This document shows positions 27,521 to 43,250 of a stretch of DNA of 64,000 nt, one piece after another (position 1 is the first letter of the stretch; every line of letters starts with the position of its first letter). The notes under the pieces are model-generated. The model was not told the DNA's origin. It saw only the letters and a list, made by a program, of their open reading frames with translations, and searched no databases. The DNA comes from Strix aluco (lineage: Eukaryota > Chordata > Aves > Strigiformes > Strigidae), in assembly GCF_031877795.1 (NCBI RefSeq), contig NC_133932.1, forward strand, positions 78,295,937 to 78,359,936, read 5' to 3'. Position numbers and translations under genes: made by a program.

Positions 27521-29290
27521 TATTTGTTTCCTAAAGCGAATGATCCTTCGCTTTGCTTTTTCTTTAATATCTTTTTCTTTTTCTTTCAAATAAACTTTTT
27601 TTTTTCGCCTCTGTGGGTACCAAAAATAAACCAATACGGGCAGGTATATCCAGCTCCCCCTGCCTCACCCATCACTCCGAGGACGTGGGGAAAGACTGGT
27701 GAAAGCGTGGGGGCAGATGATAGGCAACGTGAGCTCGGCCGGGCACCCTCCTCCGGGGCAAAAAAACCCAGGGGATGGAAGCAGCCCCCCCCCTCCCCAA
27801 GCCCAAGTGGGGTCACTGGAGGAGTGGGCAATAATTACCGGGAGGAGCAGAGATTAAATCTACCTTCAACCTGCTCAAAATTTAAAAAGCATCCCAGTGT
27901 CCGTGCCGCTGAGCAGCAAGAAGGCTTTTAAAACTCCGCTTTGTTGGGTAAAAATGACTCCGGGCACGTCTCCCTCCCTCAACTCCCCCCCCCCCCCTCC
28001 CCTCCCTCCCCGCACCCCGAAACCTGCCGAGGAGCACGAAACCTGCCTGGTCCTGCCGGGCACCTCCACGGAGCAGGCCTGCAGGTTTTCCTGTAATTCC
28101 GGGATTCCCCGTTGTAAGCTCTTAAACAGAATATTGAAACCATTTTCCTTATGGTGCCTGTTCAAGCCTTGTAGCGCTGGCATTAAACAAATAGGAAAAG
28201 TGTGTTAAAGAGAGGCTACGGTTACAGCATCTTGGCCTGACATTCCCACATATAATTAAAACCATAGCCACAATAATACATAAATAAATAACAGCAAACA
28301 GAAGGATCCGTTCCTGTTCCAGTCGAAATCAACTGTTTTGGCTCTGTCACTGTATTATTTTATTGGAGCGGTCTACGCCGTGCCGTCCTAATTTTATTTT
28401 ATTTTATTTTATTTTAGTAGGAGGGACGGCAGGGAAAGAAATTATGCATTTGTTTTTCTTTTAAGTCCATGTTTAGTTTTAATTTTCCTGTATTTTAAAA
28501 TAAACACGTTGGCTGGAGCATGTTTGATCTTTGCAAGAAGGAAGTCTATATTGTAAAGGAATGTGCAGCAGTTTGGTATGAAAATGGGGTTGTGACTCAC
28601 AGCTGCAGGCAGAAAAAAAAGGTGTTGTGGTGTCAGCCAGAGGTGTTCAGTCTAATAACTCAAGCTGTAAACTGTATCCTCTAAAATTACTTACGTAGTA
28701 AATCACTCAGGGGTTAAAAAATAGACTGGAAAGTGTAAGGGAGAAAAAAAAAAATCTTTTAGAAGTTCCCTTCATGAAAATTATTTGTAATGACGGGAAT
28801 TAGGAGTTTAATATCTCCCTCATTTTCTTAAATGTCAGCCTGATATAGTTAATTGCCCCTATATAGTCGATGGTGCTTACTCGAGGTCGTCCGCGAAGCA
28901 ACAGAAACTTGAAACGCGTGTTTGGGGATAGCTCTTTCATCGACTGCTTTACCCGATTTGCAGCTAATTTTGACCATCTCGAATGGGTGAATAAATAAAT
29001 AAATAAATTCTAAGAGGCAGCCGGGGCAGCGAGTGATCCTTCCCCATTTACCACCGCAGCGAAAAACCTCCGAAAAAAGGTTCCTCCGCCTGCCTGGCCA
29101 GGCTGCTCTGCACAGGCGGGGAAAGCGCCTCTGCAATGCCTCTCTCCCCGAGACAGCGGCATTTTTCCGTCTCTCCCTGCCTACCGTAGGTGTATCTAGT
29201 CTGGGAACAGTTGGGAAACTGGGGAGGCTTTGAAGAGAGAGCTCTCTCCCAGCTCAACTTCTGGTTTTGCCGCACGGTCCGGGAGAGGAG
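27521..29290. other. AT-rich intergenic sequence
   Basis: Contains an (ATTTT)n tract at about 28391-28416 and an (AAAT)n tract near 28989-29008. The stretch 28,210-28,860 is unique and AT-balanced and may be a conserved element. No gene was seen. Confidence 0.4.
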
Positions 29291-29292
29291 GA

Positions 29293-29319
29293 GGGGGGGG
29301 GGGGGGGGGGGGGGGGGGG
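29293..29319. repeat. G27 homopolymer
   Basis: An uninterrupted run of 27 G follows GGGAGAGGAGGA and precedes an A run. It is capable of G-quadruplex formation and is a likely site of length error. Confidence 0.9.
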
Positions 29320-29856
29320 AAAAAAACAACCAAAACCAACTCCGGTGTCATCTGCAGCGTTATGCTGCGAAGGAATGGAGCGAGGAAATGAAGCAGAAAT
29401 CCGAAAGGTGGATCCCAGGTCGAGATGTTGCCTTTCGGAAGAGCTTTCCCCGTTTCCAGCGGCGGTTGCCTTCGCTGCGCCGTCTCATGGAAACGAGATG
29501 CGGGCGGTGGCTTTCTGGGGGTTGAGTCTTGGCTGCTAGGGAAAGTCACTTGCTGGAAAGATTTCCAACGGGAGAGGCACTCAGCGATTGCAAAAAAATA
29601 AACAAAATAGGTTAAAATGAGAGAAAATAAAATCAAGCAAAACAAAATTAAAGAAAAGAAAACTGGGGAAAAGTGCCCTACGGAGGTCACAAATGTTTAC
29701 GGTGGAAATAAGAAGTCAACAACAATTAAAATCTGGAAGACACGTTCATTAGTATTCAGGACATAGGATCTAGCTTTTATGTTTATCTTTCTCCGCGGAT
29801 CAATATTGTAGCAGCATGTGCCGGGAACGAGCAGAAATCTGGCCACTGCATGTGGC

Positions 29857-29908
29857 TGACCTTTCCCTCTCTCCCTACAGGTCAGATCGTCTTCATCAAA
29901 ACAGGTCA
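29857..29908 (+). promoter_or_regulatory. Cluster of nuclear-receptor half-sites with direct repeat
   Basis: TGACCT at 29857-29862 and AGGTCA at 29879-29884 and 29903-29908 lie within 52 bp. The two AGGTCA copies are part of an imperfect 18-bp direct repeat (AGGTCAGaTCGTCTTCAT and AGGTCAGcTCGTCTTCAT) with a 24 bp offset. Function is inferred. Confidence 0.4.
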
Positions 29909-30096
29909 GCTCGTCTTCATAACTATCATCACCTAATGCGGCCACAGCCACGGCTCTCATTAAAATCGGTATTTAATCTCGGGGCTGTGACTAAGAATCA
30001 AAGGAGAAGGGCTGTTTGCCCACACAGAGGAATTAGTGCTCTAGGAAGAAGAAGGGGGAAAAAAAAAAAAAGTTGGAAGGAAAATTGCTCTTTCCG

Positions 30097-30118
30097 CCCC
30101 CCCCCCCCCCCCCCCCCC
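30097..30118. repeat. C22 homopolymer
   Basis: A run of about 22 C lies beside an A run at 30060-30071. Confidence 0.9.
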
Positions 30119-30890
30119 GCAAACTGCTTTATATCGAGATCCAGACCAAACCCACGCCCACGGGCGCGCACGCACGCCCAGACCCCGTCTCCTGCGGGGG
30201 CTCCGCGGCCAAGTGCGCCGGCGGGCGACGGGTCGGGCCGGGCGGCTGCCCCCGGGCCCGCGGGACGCCCCCACTCACCCACCCGCGGCGGCCGGGGAGC
30301 GGCGCGGCGCCCTCCCGACCCCCGCGGCCGGCGGAGCCCCGCGGGGCGGTGTCGGGGCGGCCCCGTCCCGCAGCGGCCAACCCCGCCTGCCCCGGGCTGG
30401 GCACCCCGGGTCCCCCCGCGGACCCCACGGCCGCCCCCAGCCCGCTGCGGGGAGCGGTGCCGCGCGTATAAAACACCCGCTCAACCACGTACTGACGCTT
30501 GAGTTACTTCCCGCCCCCCTCCCCCTCTTCAGTTGCCGATTATTTTCTTTTTTAACACCAAAAGAGCGTCCTTCCCGCTCCGGGACGCAACAACTGGCTC
30601 CCGCGCGTGGGGCGGCGGCGCGGCGTGGGGCCGACGGAGCAGCGTTCTGCCCGCGCCGGGTCCCGCCGCTCGGCCCTGCCGCTTCCCCCCGTGGGCGCCG
30701 CTGGAAAGCGCCTGAGGCCACGGGCGAGGGACGCGGGGGAACCTGCTCGTGTTTCCTGCCCTGCGAGGAAGTGGGATCGGCGAGCCGTTTGCTGCCGCGC
30801 TTCCTCTCCTCGGGACAACAGTAGGGCAGCCACTTTGAAGTATTATTAAATAAAGACGTGAAACCTCTGGCGAAGGTCCCCCCTCCCCCA
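30119..30890. promoter_or_regulatory. CpG-rich patch
   Basis: A short CpG-dense island from about 30.12 to 30.80 kb, with open frames on both strands and no protein resemblance. No gene was recognised. Confidence 0.4.
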
Positions 30891-30894
30891 GTCG

Positions 30895-31112
30895 TCGTCT
30901 TCTTCTTTTTCATCTTTTTCTTCTTTTTCTTCTTCTTCTTCATCTTCTTCTTTTTCTTCTTCATCTTCTTCTTTTTCTTCTTCCTCTTCTTCTTCTTCCT
31001 CTTATTTTTCCTTCTTCTTCTTCTTCTTCTTCTTCTTCTTCTTCTTCTTCTTCTTCTTCTTCTTCTTCCTCTTCCTCTTCTCTTTTCTTTTCTTCTTTTC
31101 TTTTTCCCCAAG
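30895..31112. repeat. Polypyrimidine (TTC)n microsatellite
   Basis: About 215 bp of almost pure CTT/TTTC repeat, with a perfect (TTC)n core at about 31012-31068. It is a strong candidate for triplex (H-DNA) structure. The lysine/glutamate- or phenylalanine-rich open frames across it are artefacts. Confidence 0.95.
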
Positions 31113-31150
31113 TATTAAAGGCAGAGAAAGCCTCCAGCTTGATCGGAGCC

Positions 31151-31173
31151 GAAAAAAAAAAAAAAAAAAAAAA
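31151..31173. repeat. Poly-A tract
   Basis: About 23 A residues, followed by further A-rich runs at 31308-31360. Confidence 0.85.
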
Positions 31174-34100
31174 GAGAAACCCCAAAGCACTGGGGAGGAA
31201 TTGCACTTTGGGAGGGAGGGGGGCACCGTGCCCTGCAGGGTGGGACAATAGTTTTTGCTTGCTCTGCTGGTAAAATGCGGCTCCTTCCCCGGCCGTCTGG
31301 CTCGGGGGGGAAAAAAAAAAAAGAAAAAAAAAAAAGAAGAAGAAAAAAAGAAAAAAATAATGGGAGGAAAAGCGACCCACGAGATTAAAAAACAGCGACA
31401 AAAAAACCCAACCATGCATGGAGATGAAAAATATACGTACCTCGCTGTACCCGGAAGCACGTCTAGCGTGCACATGTGGCTGGGGAGAGGTTTGGGGGAG
31501 CCTGTTATGTCTTCATAGCGGGCAGGAAACGTGTACGACTTTCTGAAAACAAAGGGGAAACTTAAAAGGCTGTTAGGGGTTTGGGGAGGTCTGGCCAGAG
31601 CCAACCGGGGCGGCTGCAGCCCGGGCTGCTGCCCCCCGGCTGCCCGCGGCGGGGGCTTGGCCGGGCAGGGGCAGCCCCTTGCCCGCTGCGGAGCCCCACC
31701 GGTACCGGCACCGGCAGCGGCACCTCCGGGCTCGGCAGGCGCTCGGGTTCGGGCCGGAGCGGCCGTATTGTATTTAGTTATTTTATTTCGGTTTGGGCTG
31801 TTGTCATCTCTGTTTGTTTGGTGGGAGATTGCTTTTGGTGGGTTTGGTTTGTTTTTTTTTTTTTATTTTATTTTGCCACCAGCGGCTGCAACACAAAGAC
31901 ACTCGAGCAGCCAAAGCAGGTGAAGAAGAGGGTTTGTTTCGTTCGGTACAGGCAGCGGGGGCAGGTAAAGGCAGGGCAGAGCCCTGAGCGGCGAGCTGCC
32001 CTCCCATTGCGGGTGCGTGGGGCAGAGCACAACTTGTTTTGTAGACGGAGCCTCAGTTTTTTTGGCTTGGGAGGAGCGCACGAGGAGCGAGCAACTCCCA
32101 GGGAAATTACTCCGTCTTTTCAGGGGATGTCCAGGCAGAGTTAGGGGAGAATTTTATCATTAAAATAATAATAAAAAATAAAAACCACCACTCCACGCTA
32201 TTTTTCAACCGAAAAGTCACGCCACCAGAGGAGCGCCGGCCGAGTGGGGCTGCCGCAGCCGGGCACGGGGTGCAGCGCCGTACCCCCCACTGCCCACCGG
32301 CGGCGGGGTGGGGGGCGCGGGGCCGGGGCGACCCGGGAGCCGTCGGGGCAGCGCCGTCGGGGCGGCCGGGGCTCGCCGGCCACTGCGGCTGGGCATGGGG
32401 GGGAGGTGACGGGGAGGGTCGGGGCTGCCGGGGGAGCCCCCGGCCTCCCGGCAGGTTGGTGCCCAGGTTACCTTCAGGGCCGGGGCAGGAGGTTTGGAAA
32501 GCTCAGGCTTTGTGGGGGACTAAAGGAGAGAGGCGGGGGGGGCGGGGGATGGAATTGGGGCGAGGGGGGCGAGGTGGAGGAAAGAGAAGGGGCAACAGGG
32601 GTGCAGAGGAGGACTCGGGGGCCAGGGATCCCTGAGCCCGGGCCACCCGCGCACAAGGCTGCGAGGCGGGTCTTGGCTGCCCCCCCCCAAAAAAAAAAAC
32701 CACCAACCCCTGAACCCGATGAATTACCGCTCTCCCTTAAGCGTGGCAGGGCCGGGCCGGGGTCAGGGCCCGGGGGAGGCGGGCGGAGAGGGGCTGCGGG
32801 CTGGATGCGCCAAGGCCAGGGTCAAGTTCAGGGCCAGGCCGGGGAGGACAGGGAAGGGGGGGCCTGCTCACGGCCACGGACGCCGCGGCCCCTTCCCCGG
32901 GCCTGCCGGAGGAGAGGGACCCCTGCCCGGAGGGAGCGGGGCTACCCTCCGCCGCCACACGACCCGCGCCCTGGTCTGGGGGGGGCCGCCTGCTCTGCTC
33001 ATCCCCGCTATCGGGGGGCGAGGGGGGTTATCACCCCTGGGGGTCTCCCGAAGCCAGAACGGCCCTAAGGGGAGGGAGAAGGGGGACCCCACCTCCGGGG
33101 CGCTTCTCGCCGGCCGGGGCAGAGCCCGCCGGGACGAGGGGACCCAGGAGAGAGGTTCGCCGCCCATGGGCAGGGGCTGCCCGGCCCCCCCAAGCCCGGG
33201 AGGGGATTTGGGCAGCCCGTGGCTGGCAGGGGTTGGCAGCACGCGCCGGGCCCCCCGTTTGGGTTTTCGGCTGCGGGGAGGCCGGCAGGACAAAGAGGGA
33301 TCCTCGCAGCTGCGTTTCCCACGGATCCCTCCAAGGGGCAGGCGGCATATGCCAATGATTTTAATAAATATTTTTTTGGCGTAATATTATTACCGAACAT
33401 AAATTAGGTTTTAATGGCCGTTTGATTACTCGGAGAGCCTGCCGTGTGCAGCGGGGATGGCCGCGCTGGGGGGGGGGGGGGGGCGCGGCCGCAGAGGACG
33501 CTCCGTCTCCGCTCCGCAGCTAAACTTCGCTGGCAGGGACGGGACGGGGGGGTCTTTCCCTCCCTTCTCCCCTCCCCCTGGGGGTAGGTAACCCCCACCT
33601 CACCCCAGAAGCGAGCAGGGTCCAGCGTACCCTCATCTCCCCTCCCTATCTCCCCCACGCGGGCTCGGGACACCTCTATTGCTGTTGGAACACGGGGTAC
33701 AAAGCCCGAAAAACCCAAACCGATGACCGGCCCGGGGGGGTGGCGGTGGGGCCGGCCGGGTGTCAGGAGCAAAGGGCTCTCCCTGCCTGCACAGGCTGCC
33801 GCTGAAGGCAGCGCAGCCACCGCAGGGCGCTCGGAGCCCGGCTCACAGCGCTGCCTCTTCGTATTTCGGTGGCTTGGCAAGGCCGAGCTTTTTCCACGAT
33901 TTCCCGGCTGCTGTCACACTCGCCTGGGGTGTCCCGGTGCGGCGGGGTGCGCCCAGAGAACCGCCACCTCCCGGCCCCAAACGGCGCCCGCGGAGCCCAG
34001 CGCTGGGCCAGTACCCCGAGAAAAGCATCGCCCGGCGGCTCTCGGTCCCTCGCTGAACACATCTGACAACCCCAAACCGCTCCCTGGGCTACAAAAAAAA

Positions 34101-34684
34101 AAAAAAAAATTAAAAAAAAAAAAAAAAGAGAGAGAGATTAAAAAAAGCTCGAAGGGAGATGTGAGCTCTCGGGCATCGCCACTTTCTCCTCTCTAGAGCT
34201 GGATGAAGGCTTCCAAAAATACTGGAGGCGCAGAAGCACACGGTTTACGGCTCAAAGCAGCCCTGCGGAGAGCTCAGCCCCTGGCCATCACCCCTCCAGC
34301 TCCGTTCCGGAGCGGCCGGCTCTGTCAGCCCGCGGGGCGCTGAGCTCCCCGGCCCCGCACGCACCGGGGGAGCAGCGCAACCCCCAGCAAGGCAGGCGGC
34401 CAAGGAAGCTGCGCTCTTGCCGTGCAAAGCTCTTCCTAAAGGAGATACTGCCTTGCAAGTTATGTGAGGAAGATGCAAACGCTCACCCCTTTCTTTTAGC
34501 TCAGAGGCTTCCCAAAATGTTTGTGGCTTTTTTTTTTTTTTTTTTTTTTCCCCTGGACGGGGAGCCCGGCTGGAAGAAATCCTGGTGCTCCAGAAACTGG
34601 CGGATTTTTTAAAAACATTTGTTTTGCAGCCACTGCTCAGCCCCTCACAGGTTTCAGAGAGCCCTTGGCATAAAAAGGAAACAG
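31174..34684. other. CpG-rich and low-complexity intergenic sequence
   Basis: CpG-rich from about 31.6 to 34.1 kb, with poly-G near 33467-33482 and A runs near 34092-34128. No coding exon was supported, since the open frames run on both strands simultaneously. It may be part of the extended ZIC2 CpG-island domain. Confidence 0.4.
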
Positions 34685-36029
34685 CTCGTGCAGTTTCAAC
34701 ACGTTTTATTATATTTCTGTATGCATTACTCTCAAAACATATCACAAGAAATGATGAAACCACTTAAACCTTCAAATAAAAAATCTGAAACAGTTTATGC
34801 TCACAATTGTACATATTTATAGTTAAGAAACATTCTTTATAAATACTGTTTCCTCTGTAGCAAGTTAATACCATAATTTAATTACAAATGGATAAATATG
34901 GTAACAGGTATTTACAGGAGGAAGGGTGTTATTACGGAAAAGCTAACGGCACGACGTTTATTTTTCCTCACAATCTTCCGAACAGGAACTAACAAATTGA
35001 ACTTGCAAAAGCACTAAAACATCACATGTAAACCCAGCTAACAGAAAAAATACATTCACAAGCGTTGTTGTTCGTGTGTGTGTGTGTGAGAAACAGAATG
35101 GAGACTTTGGCACGGTATTTCTTCCCCAGTCTATAGTTGAAATGCAGTTTACAATCAAGTTGCCTCTTAAAAAGGAACACAATATTCAAGATATCACAAT
35201 TACAAAAGAAACCATTTTTTCTTCCACGTTACTTTTTTTAAAGGGGTGAACTAAAAAAGGAGGAGAGATGGAGTCAGGGAGGGGGAGCGGGAGAAAAGAA
35301 AACAAGTCCATCATTTTCTCGGGGAGGGAGGAAGAGGGGAAAAAAAAAAGAAAGACGACAAAAAAAAAAAAAAAAAAGCGGGGGGGGGGACCAATCCGCG
35401 GTTTACAAACGGGACGAACTTCTATACACCAAGAAGAATCCAGGAAAACTTCGCTCTCCACCTCGCCGGAGGAAGGAGAGGGCCGCTATGTACACAGTTC
35501 GTGGGGCGGGAGGGCGCTGGCTGCTCCGGGCAGGGAGGCGCAGGGGCCGGAGGAGTTTGAGTCTCTGATCTTTTGTCTGAAGGCTCCGGAGGGAGAGTTT
35601 CTTTCCGCCGGCTTGAGAAGCTCTTTGCTGGGTGATGTGTTGGTGGCGTTTGGGGTTGGTTATTCCCCTCTCTCTCTCCCCTTTCCGTTCCTCTATTTAT
35701 TTACTGGTTCTCTTACTTTTTTCAGCACGTACTTTTATAGAAAAAAATCTTTTTTTTTTTTTTCTGGTTCAAAATGTCCTCAAAAAGGAAAAAAAAAAAA
35801 GGCAAAAAAATCCAAGAAAAAAAGACCCGCAGGCGGGAGGGGTGTGGGGAGATAAAGGCTCCCCGTCCCCACCCTGCTCGGCCGTCATTTCGCTGCCGGC
35901 TGGTGCGGCGGCATCTCCCGGCGCGTCTCCGGTGGGATCGCTCCCTCCTGCCCGCCGCCGCCGCCGCCGCCGGGGCGGGGAGGGGAGGGGAGGGCGCGGC
36001 GGGGCCGTGCAGAGCAGTCCGGCGGGGCC
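34685..36029 (-). other. ZIC2 3' UTR (approximate)
   Basis: The sequence after the ZIC2 stop runs about 1.3 kb on the minus strand to a candidate AATAAA at 34710-34705. Other AATAAA hexamers lie at 35701-35696 and 34962-34957. The distal half (34.7-35.3 kb) is AT-rich and non-repetitive, with several AUUUA-type pentamers, as expected for an unstable developmental-regulator transcript. It also contains A/T homopolymers and a short GT run near 35074-35089. The 3' end is inferred, not demonstrated. Confidence 0.5.
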
Positions 36030-39503
<3,474 letters not shown>

Positions 39504-41000
39504 GGTCCGCGCCGCTCCGGGGACGCCGCCGCCCCGCTACCGCCGCTGCCGCCGGGCTGCCGCCGCCCGCCCGGCCCGGCCCGGCCCGGCCCGGGGCCGC
39601 CGCCGCCGCTCCGCGCCGCTTCCCCCCGGCAGCCGCCGCGTCCCCCCGCCGCCGCCGCCGCCGCCCGCGCCCGCACCAGCCCGCTGCTGCCGCCGCCGCC
39701 GCCGCCGCCGGAGCCGTATCCGGAGCCAGGCAGAGCAGAGTCCAAAGGCGAGCGGAGAACCAAAGTGTATTAAAGGAGCTGAGGCGGGGGCGGGCAGGGG
39801 AGGGGAGGGGGAGCAGGGGAGGGACGGGGCTGGGGACGGGGACGGGAGGGGGGGGGGCAAGGCTCGCCTCGCCGTTCCCTGCGGCACACACGCACGCACA
39901 CACGCACGCACACACACACACACACACGCCGCCGCCCCCCGCCCCCCCCCCGGCCTCCTCTCCCCTCCCGCCGCCACCGGGATGTCAGTGCCGCCGACCC
40001 CCGCCCGCCCGGCCCCGCGCCGCGCCGCTCCCCGCGTGGGCCGCGGCCCTCCCCGCCGCTTCGGGCCCCCCCGCCGCCCCCGGGCCCCTGCTCTCGTTTT
40101 ATCCTCCGCCGGGCATTAGCGGTGTCTCTCACGGAGAAAAACTTGCAGCCGCGGGTTCCCACGGAGCGAAGGGACCCCGCGGGGGGGGGGGGGGGGGGTT
40201 GCCCCGCGCCGCGCTGCCCCCGCCCGCCGCCGCGGAGGGGCGTGGGGAGGGGAAGGGGGGGGGGGAAGGGGGGTGCCGGAGGCGGATTAAAAACAATAAG
40301 GGCGGCGGTGGGGGTGGGGAGGGGAGGCGGGGGGCGGGAAGGGGCCGCGGAGCGCCGGGGTCGGAGCCGCGCGGCCGGGGCGGTGGAGTTGCAGCCCCGC
40401 TCCGCCCGCGCCCTCGCTCCCTCTCGCTCCTCTGTTTATTTCGGTGGGCGCTGCTGAGGCGGCGGCTTTTTATTTTTCTCCCCCTCCCCTCACTCCCCCT
40501 CTTTTTCTTCCCTCCCTCCCTCCCTCCCTCCCTCCCTGCCTCCCTCCCTCCCCCGGCCTCTCTCCCTCTCTCCGCCCGCACTGGCGGCTCCTCTCCCAAC
40601 GCCGCCTTTACCCGCCGCCCGGCCGCTCTCCCGGCGCCCGCTCATTGGCCCGAGCCGCCCCGTCCATCCGGGCGTCCCCGGCCACCGGCTAATGGCGGCG
40701 CGGCCGCCCCGCCGCCGCCCGGCCCCCGCCCGCACCGGCCCGGCCCGGCCCGGCCCGGCCCCGGTGGCTGCCCTTCAGCCCGGCACCGCCGGCGGCTTCT
40801 TTTTTATTTTTTGGGGGGGTGTCGTGTCCGCCTCCCCCCGCTCCCGCCCCCCCCCGCGGCCAGGGGAAGGGGTGGCGTGGCGGGGGGAGAGGCGCGGCGA
40901 GCCACACGCACGGAAAATATCGATGTGCGCTTGGCCATGCGATCCTGCCTCGGGAGGCAAACAAACAAAGCGAGGGGCTTAAAACATAAACGGGGGGGGG
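39504..41000 (-). promoter_or_regulatory. ZIC2 5' UTR and CpG-island promoter region
   Basis: The 1.5 kb upstream of the ZIC2 start is very GC- and CpG-rich. It contains a minus-strand CCAAT box (ATTGG on the plus strand at 40644-40648), two GGCCC pentanucleotide blocks (about 39571-39596 and 40736-40762), a CA/CG repeat at 39894-39928, a G run of about 17 at 40181-40198, and a CCCT-rich run near 40510-40550. No clear TATA box was chosen. The transcription start site is not determinable from sequence alone. Confidence 0.6.
39571..39596. repeat. GGCCC/CCGGC pentanucleotide repeat upstream of ZIC2
   Basis: Five near-perfect copies of the CCGGC unit lie about 70 bp upstream of the ZIC2 ATG, in the likely 5' UTR. 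The G-rich strand is the transcribed sense strand, so structured RNA or DNA is possible. Confidence 0.7.
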
Positions 41001-41924
41001 TGGGGGGGGTGGGGGGGGGGTGTGCCTTTTTTTTTTTTTTTTTTTTTTTTTAAGGTGGTGGCGGAGGGAGGAAGGACCTCGCCCATCCTGCAGCCCCTTC
41101 CCCCTTTTCGGCTAAAGCAAATGAAGCCCATGATCGATAAAGGGAACGAGGGGGGAATCAAATAAAAATCACGTTGGCGGGGCGACTACGGCCCGAGGAA
41201 AAAAAAAATCAAATAAAAATGAAAATAGAAGAGGGAACGGTCGCCCTGGTTGTTTGGGCTTTTAAACCACTTGTGCGGAGCAGAGGAGTCGATCTGCATG
41301 TGTCGTGAATGTGCATCCAAGAGCAGATGCTTTAGGAGTTTTCCTTGTCTCTTCTCTTTCTTGAAAAAGAAACAAAAACAAAACCGACAAAAAAAAAAAA
41401 AAACACCCAACCCCAAAACTCACCCTGCCATTGTTATTTGGAAACCGGATTCTTACACGGCAGGAATAAAACCGCGTACAGCCAGCACACACACCCGCAC
41501 CCACACACAGAGCAAACAAGTCCCCTTCCCCTCCCCCTCCAGTAAATACACGTCTGGCCCCTGCTTAGGTTTGTTTTGCAGTGGCTGAAAAATAATCATC
41601 TCGGGGCCAGCAGCTCACCAATAAATAAGGCTTTATAAAAATTAAAACCCGACCTAACATTTGTCGTCTTAACCGTCCTGCACTTAACCTTGCGCCTCAA
41701 TCACCAGTGGCTCTGCGCTTGGGGGAGAAGAAGCAACTCAAAATGTAGGGGTTGGTGGGGTCTCGTGGGGCTTTTTGAGATTCTTCCTGCGACATTCCTC
41801 CTGTGACTCCTCACGTCGTTAAATCCCTCATCAGGCACGCTCAAACCTGGACCCAGCGTCCCAGCAGGATTTTTACAGAGAGAGAGAGTGAGAGGGAGAC
41901 AGATAAATAGATAGACAGATAGAT
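41001..41924. other. ZIC2 upstream intergenic sequence
   Basis: GC content drops here. A T run at 41027-41050 and an A run at 41390-41403 are present, with a CACA-rich patch near 41485-41510. Nothing coding was seen. Confidence 0.4.
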
Positions 41925-42006
41925 GGAAGGAAGGAAGGAAGGAAGGAAGGAAGGAAGGAAGGAAGGAAGGAAGGAAGGAAGGAAGGAAGGAAGGAAGGAA
42001 GGAAGG
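41925..42006 (+). repeat. (GGAA)n microsatellite
   Basis: About 20 uninterrupted GGAA units follow a short GATA/GACA repeat. It lies about 2.4 kb upstream of the ZIC2 start. Confidence 0.97.
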
Positions 42007-42582
42007 AGAGAAAAGATAACACTGCCCACCAGCTAGGGTTATTTAAATAAGGTTTTCCCCATTACTGTCACTAAACAGTTAAAATACTTCCAAGCCTGTC
42101 CGAAAGTGGCTGAAACGTGCCAGTACCGGACATTACCGTTTGAACAAGGAGAAGATTTCATTTGGGAAGAAGAAGTGGAATTCCTTCTAATCTGAAATGG
42201 GCAGTAAAAGATAAACTGAATATTAATGCAGGGCTACACCTCTGCTGCCAAAAGCCCTCTCCTCTTCACCACGCCGTCACTCGGTCTTGTCTCTACAGGC
42301 AGGAGTGTCTGCTCCCCAGATATTGTCTTCCCAGGCTGCAGCTTGGGAGCATATGCTGTCCTTGTCCTGACCCCCCAGGCTCCCAGGGACAGACCACGAA
42401 CAAATTCTATTTTCCTTCTCTGTAAGGTTTCCGAGGCGGAGGTCTGAGAAGTGTCCTCCACTTCTGCTGGGGATTTCGAGAGCCCAGGTTGGAGAGGAAA
42501 GCTTGGACTCCTGCATCGTCTGCCTCCAGATTAGTGAAAAAAAATCATACGGACAAATAGACCCTTGAATACGCTTTTTTGT

Positions 42583-42609
42583 CGTGTGTGTGTGTGTGTG
42601 TGTGTGTGT
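42583..42609. repeat. (GT)n microsatellite
   Basis: About thirteen GT dinucleotides. Confidence 0.9.
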
Positions 42610-42762
42610 CCCCATATTTAAAAGAAGTTACTACATTTGAGGTTAGGAAAAGAACCAAAAGGTCCAGGAAAACGCCCAGTTATAAATACTGTTTTTAAAA
42701 AAAGCACAAAAAAAGGTGAATGTTCATACAAATACCTACCTTCTGGATTTTCCCCTCGTTCT

Positions 42763-42767
42763 TCTTT

Positions 42768-42833
<66 letters not shown>

Positions 42834-43250
42834 TTCCTTTCTTTCTTCCTTTCTTTCTTTCTTCCTTTCTTTCTTTCTTCCTTCCTTCCTTCCTTCCTTC
42901 CTTTCTTCCTTCCTTCCTTCCTTCCTTCCTTCCTTTCTTCCTTCCTTTCTTCCTTCCTTCCTTCCTTCCTTCCTTCCTTCCTTCCTTCCTTCCTTCCTTC
43001 CTTCCTTTCTTTCCTTTCTTTTATCTTTATTTCTTTATTTTTCTTTATTTCTTTCTCTCTTTCTTTCTTTTTCCCTTTCTTCCCCTTTCTCTTCCCTTTT
43101 CATCCCTTTTAATTAATTTTCTCTTTTATATTTTCTCTCCTTCCTTCCTTCCTTCCTTCCTTCCTTCCTTCCTTCCTTCCTTCCTTCCTTCCTTCCTTCC
43201 TTCCTTCCTTCCTTCCTTCCTTCCTTCCTTCCTTCCTTCCTTCCTTCCCC
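42763..43250 (+). repeat. Large (CTTT)n/(CCTT)n polypyrimidine microsatellite
   Basis: (CTTT)n at 42763-42830 grades into mixed CTTT/CCTT to about 43015. A degenerate T/C-rich spacer follows, then a near-perfect (TTCC)n block at 43139-43248. The phenylalanine/leucine/serine-rich open frames across it are artefacts of the repeat. Confidence 0.97.

Noticed and set aside
30275-31473. Long lysine/arginine- and glutamate-rich or phenylalanine-rich open frames
   Set aside because: They are translations of the (TTC)n polypyrimidine tract and its CpG-rich flank, not of a protein gene.
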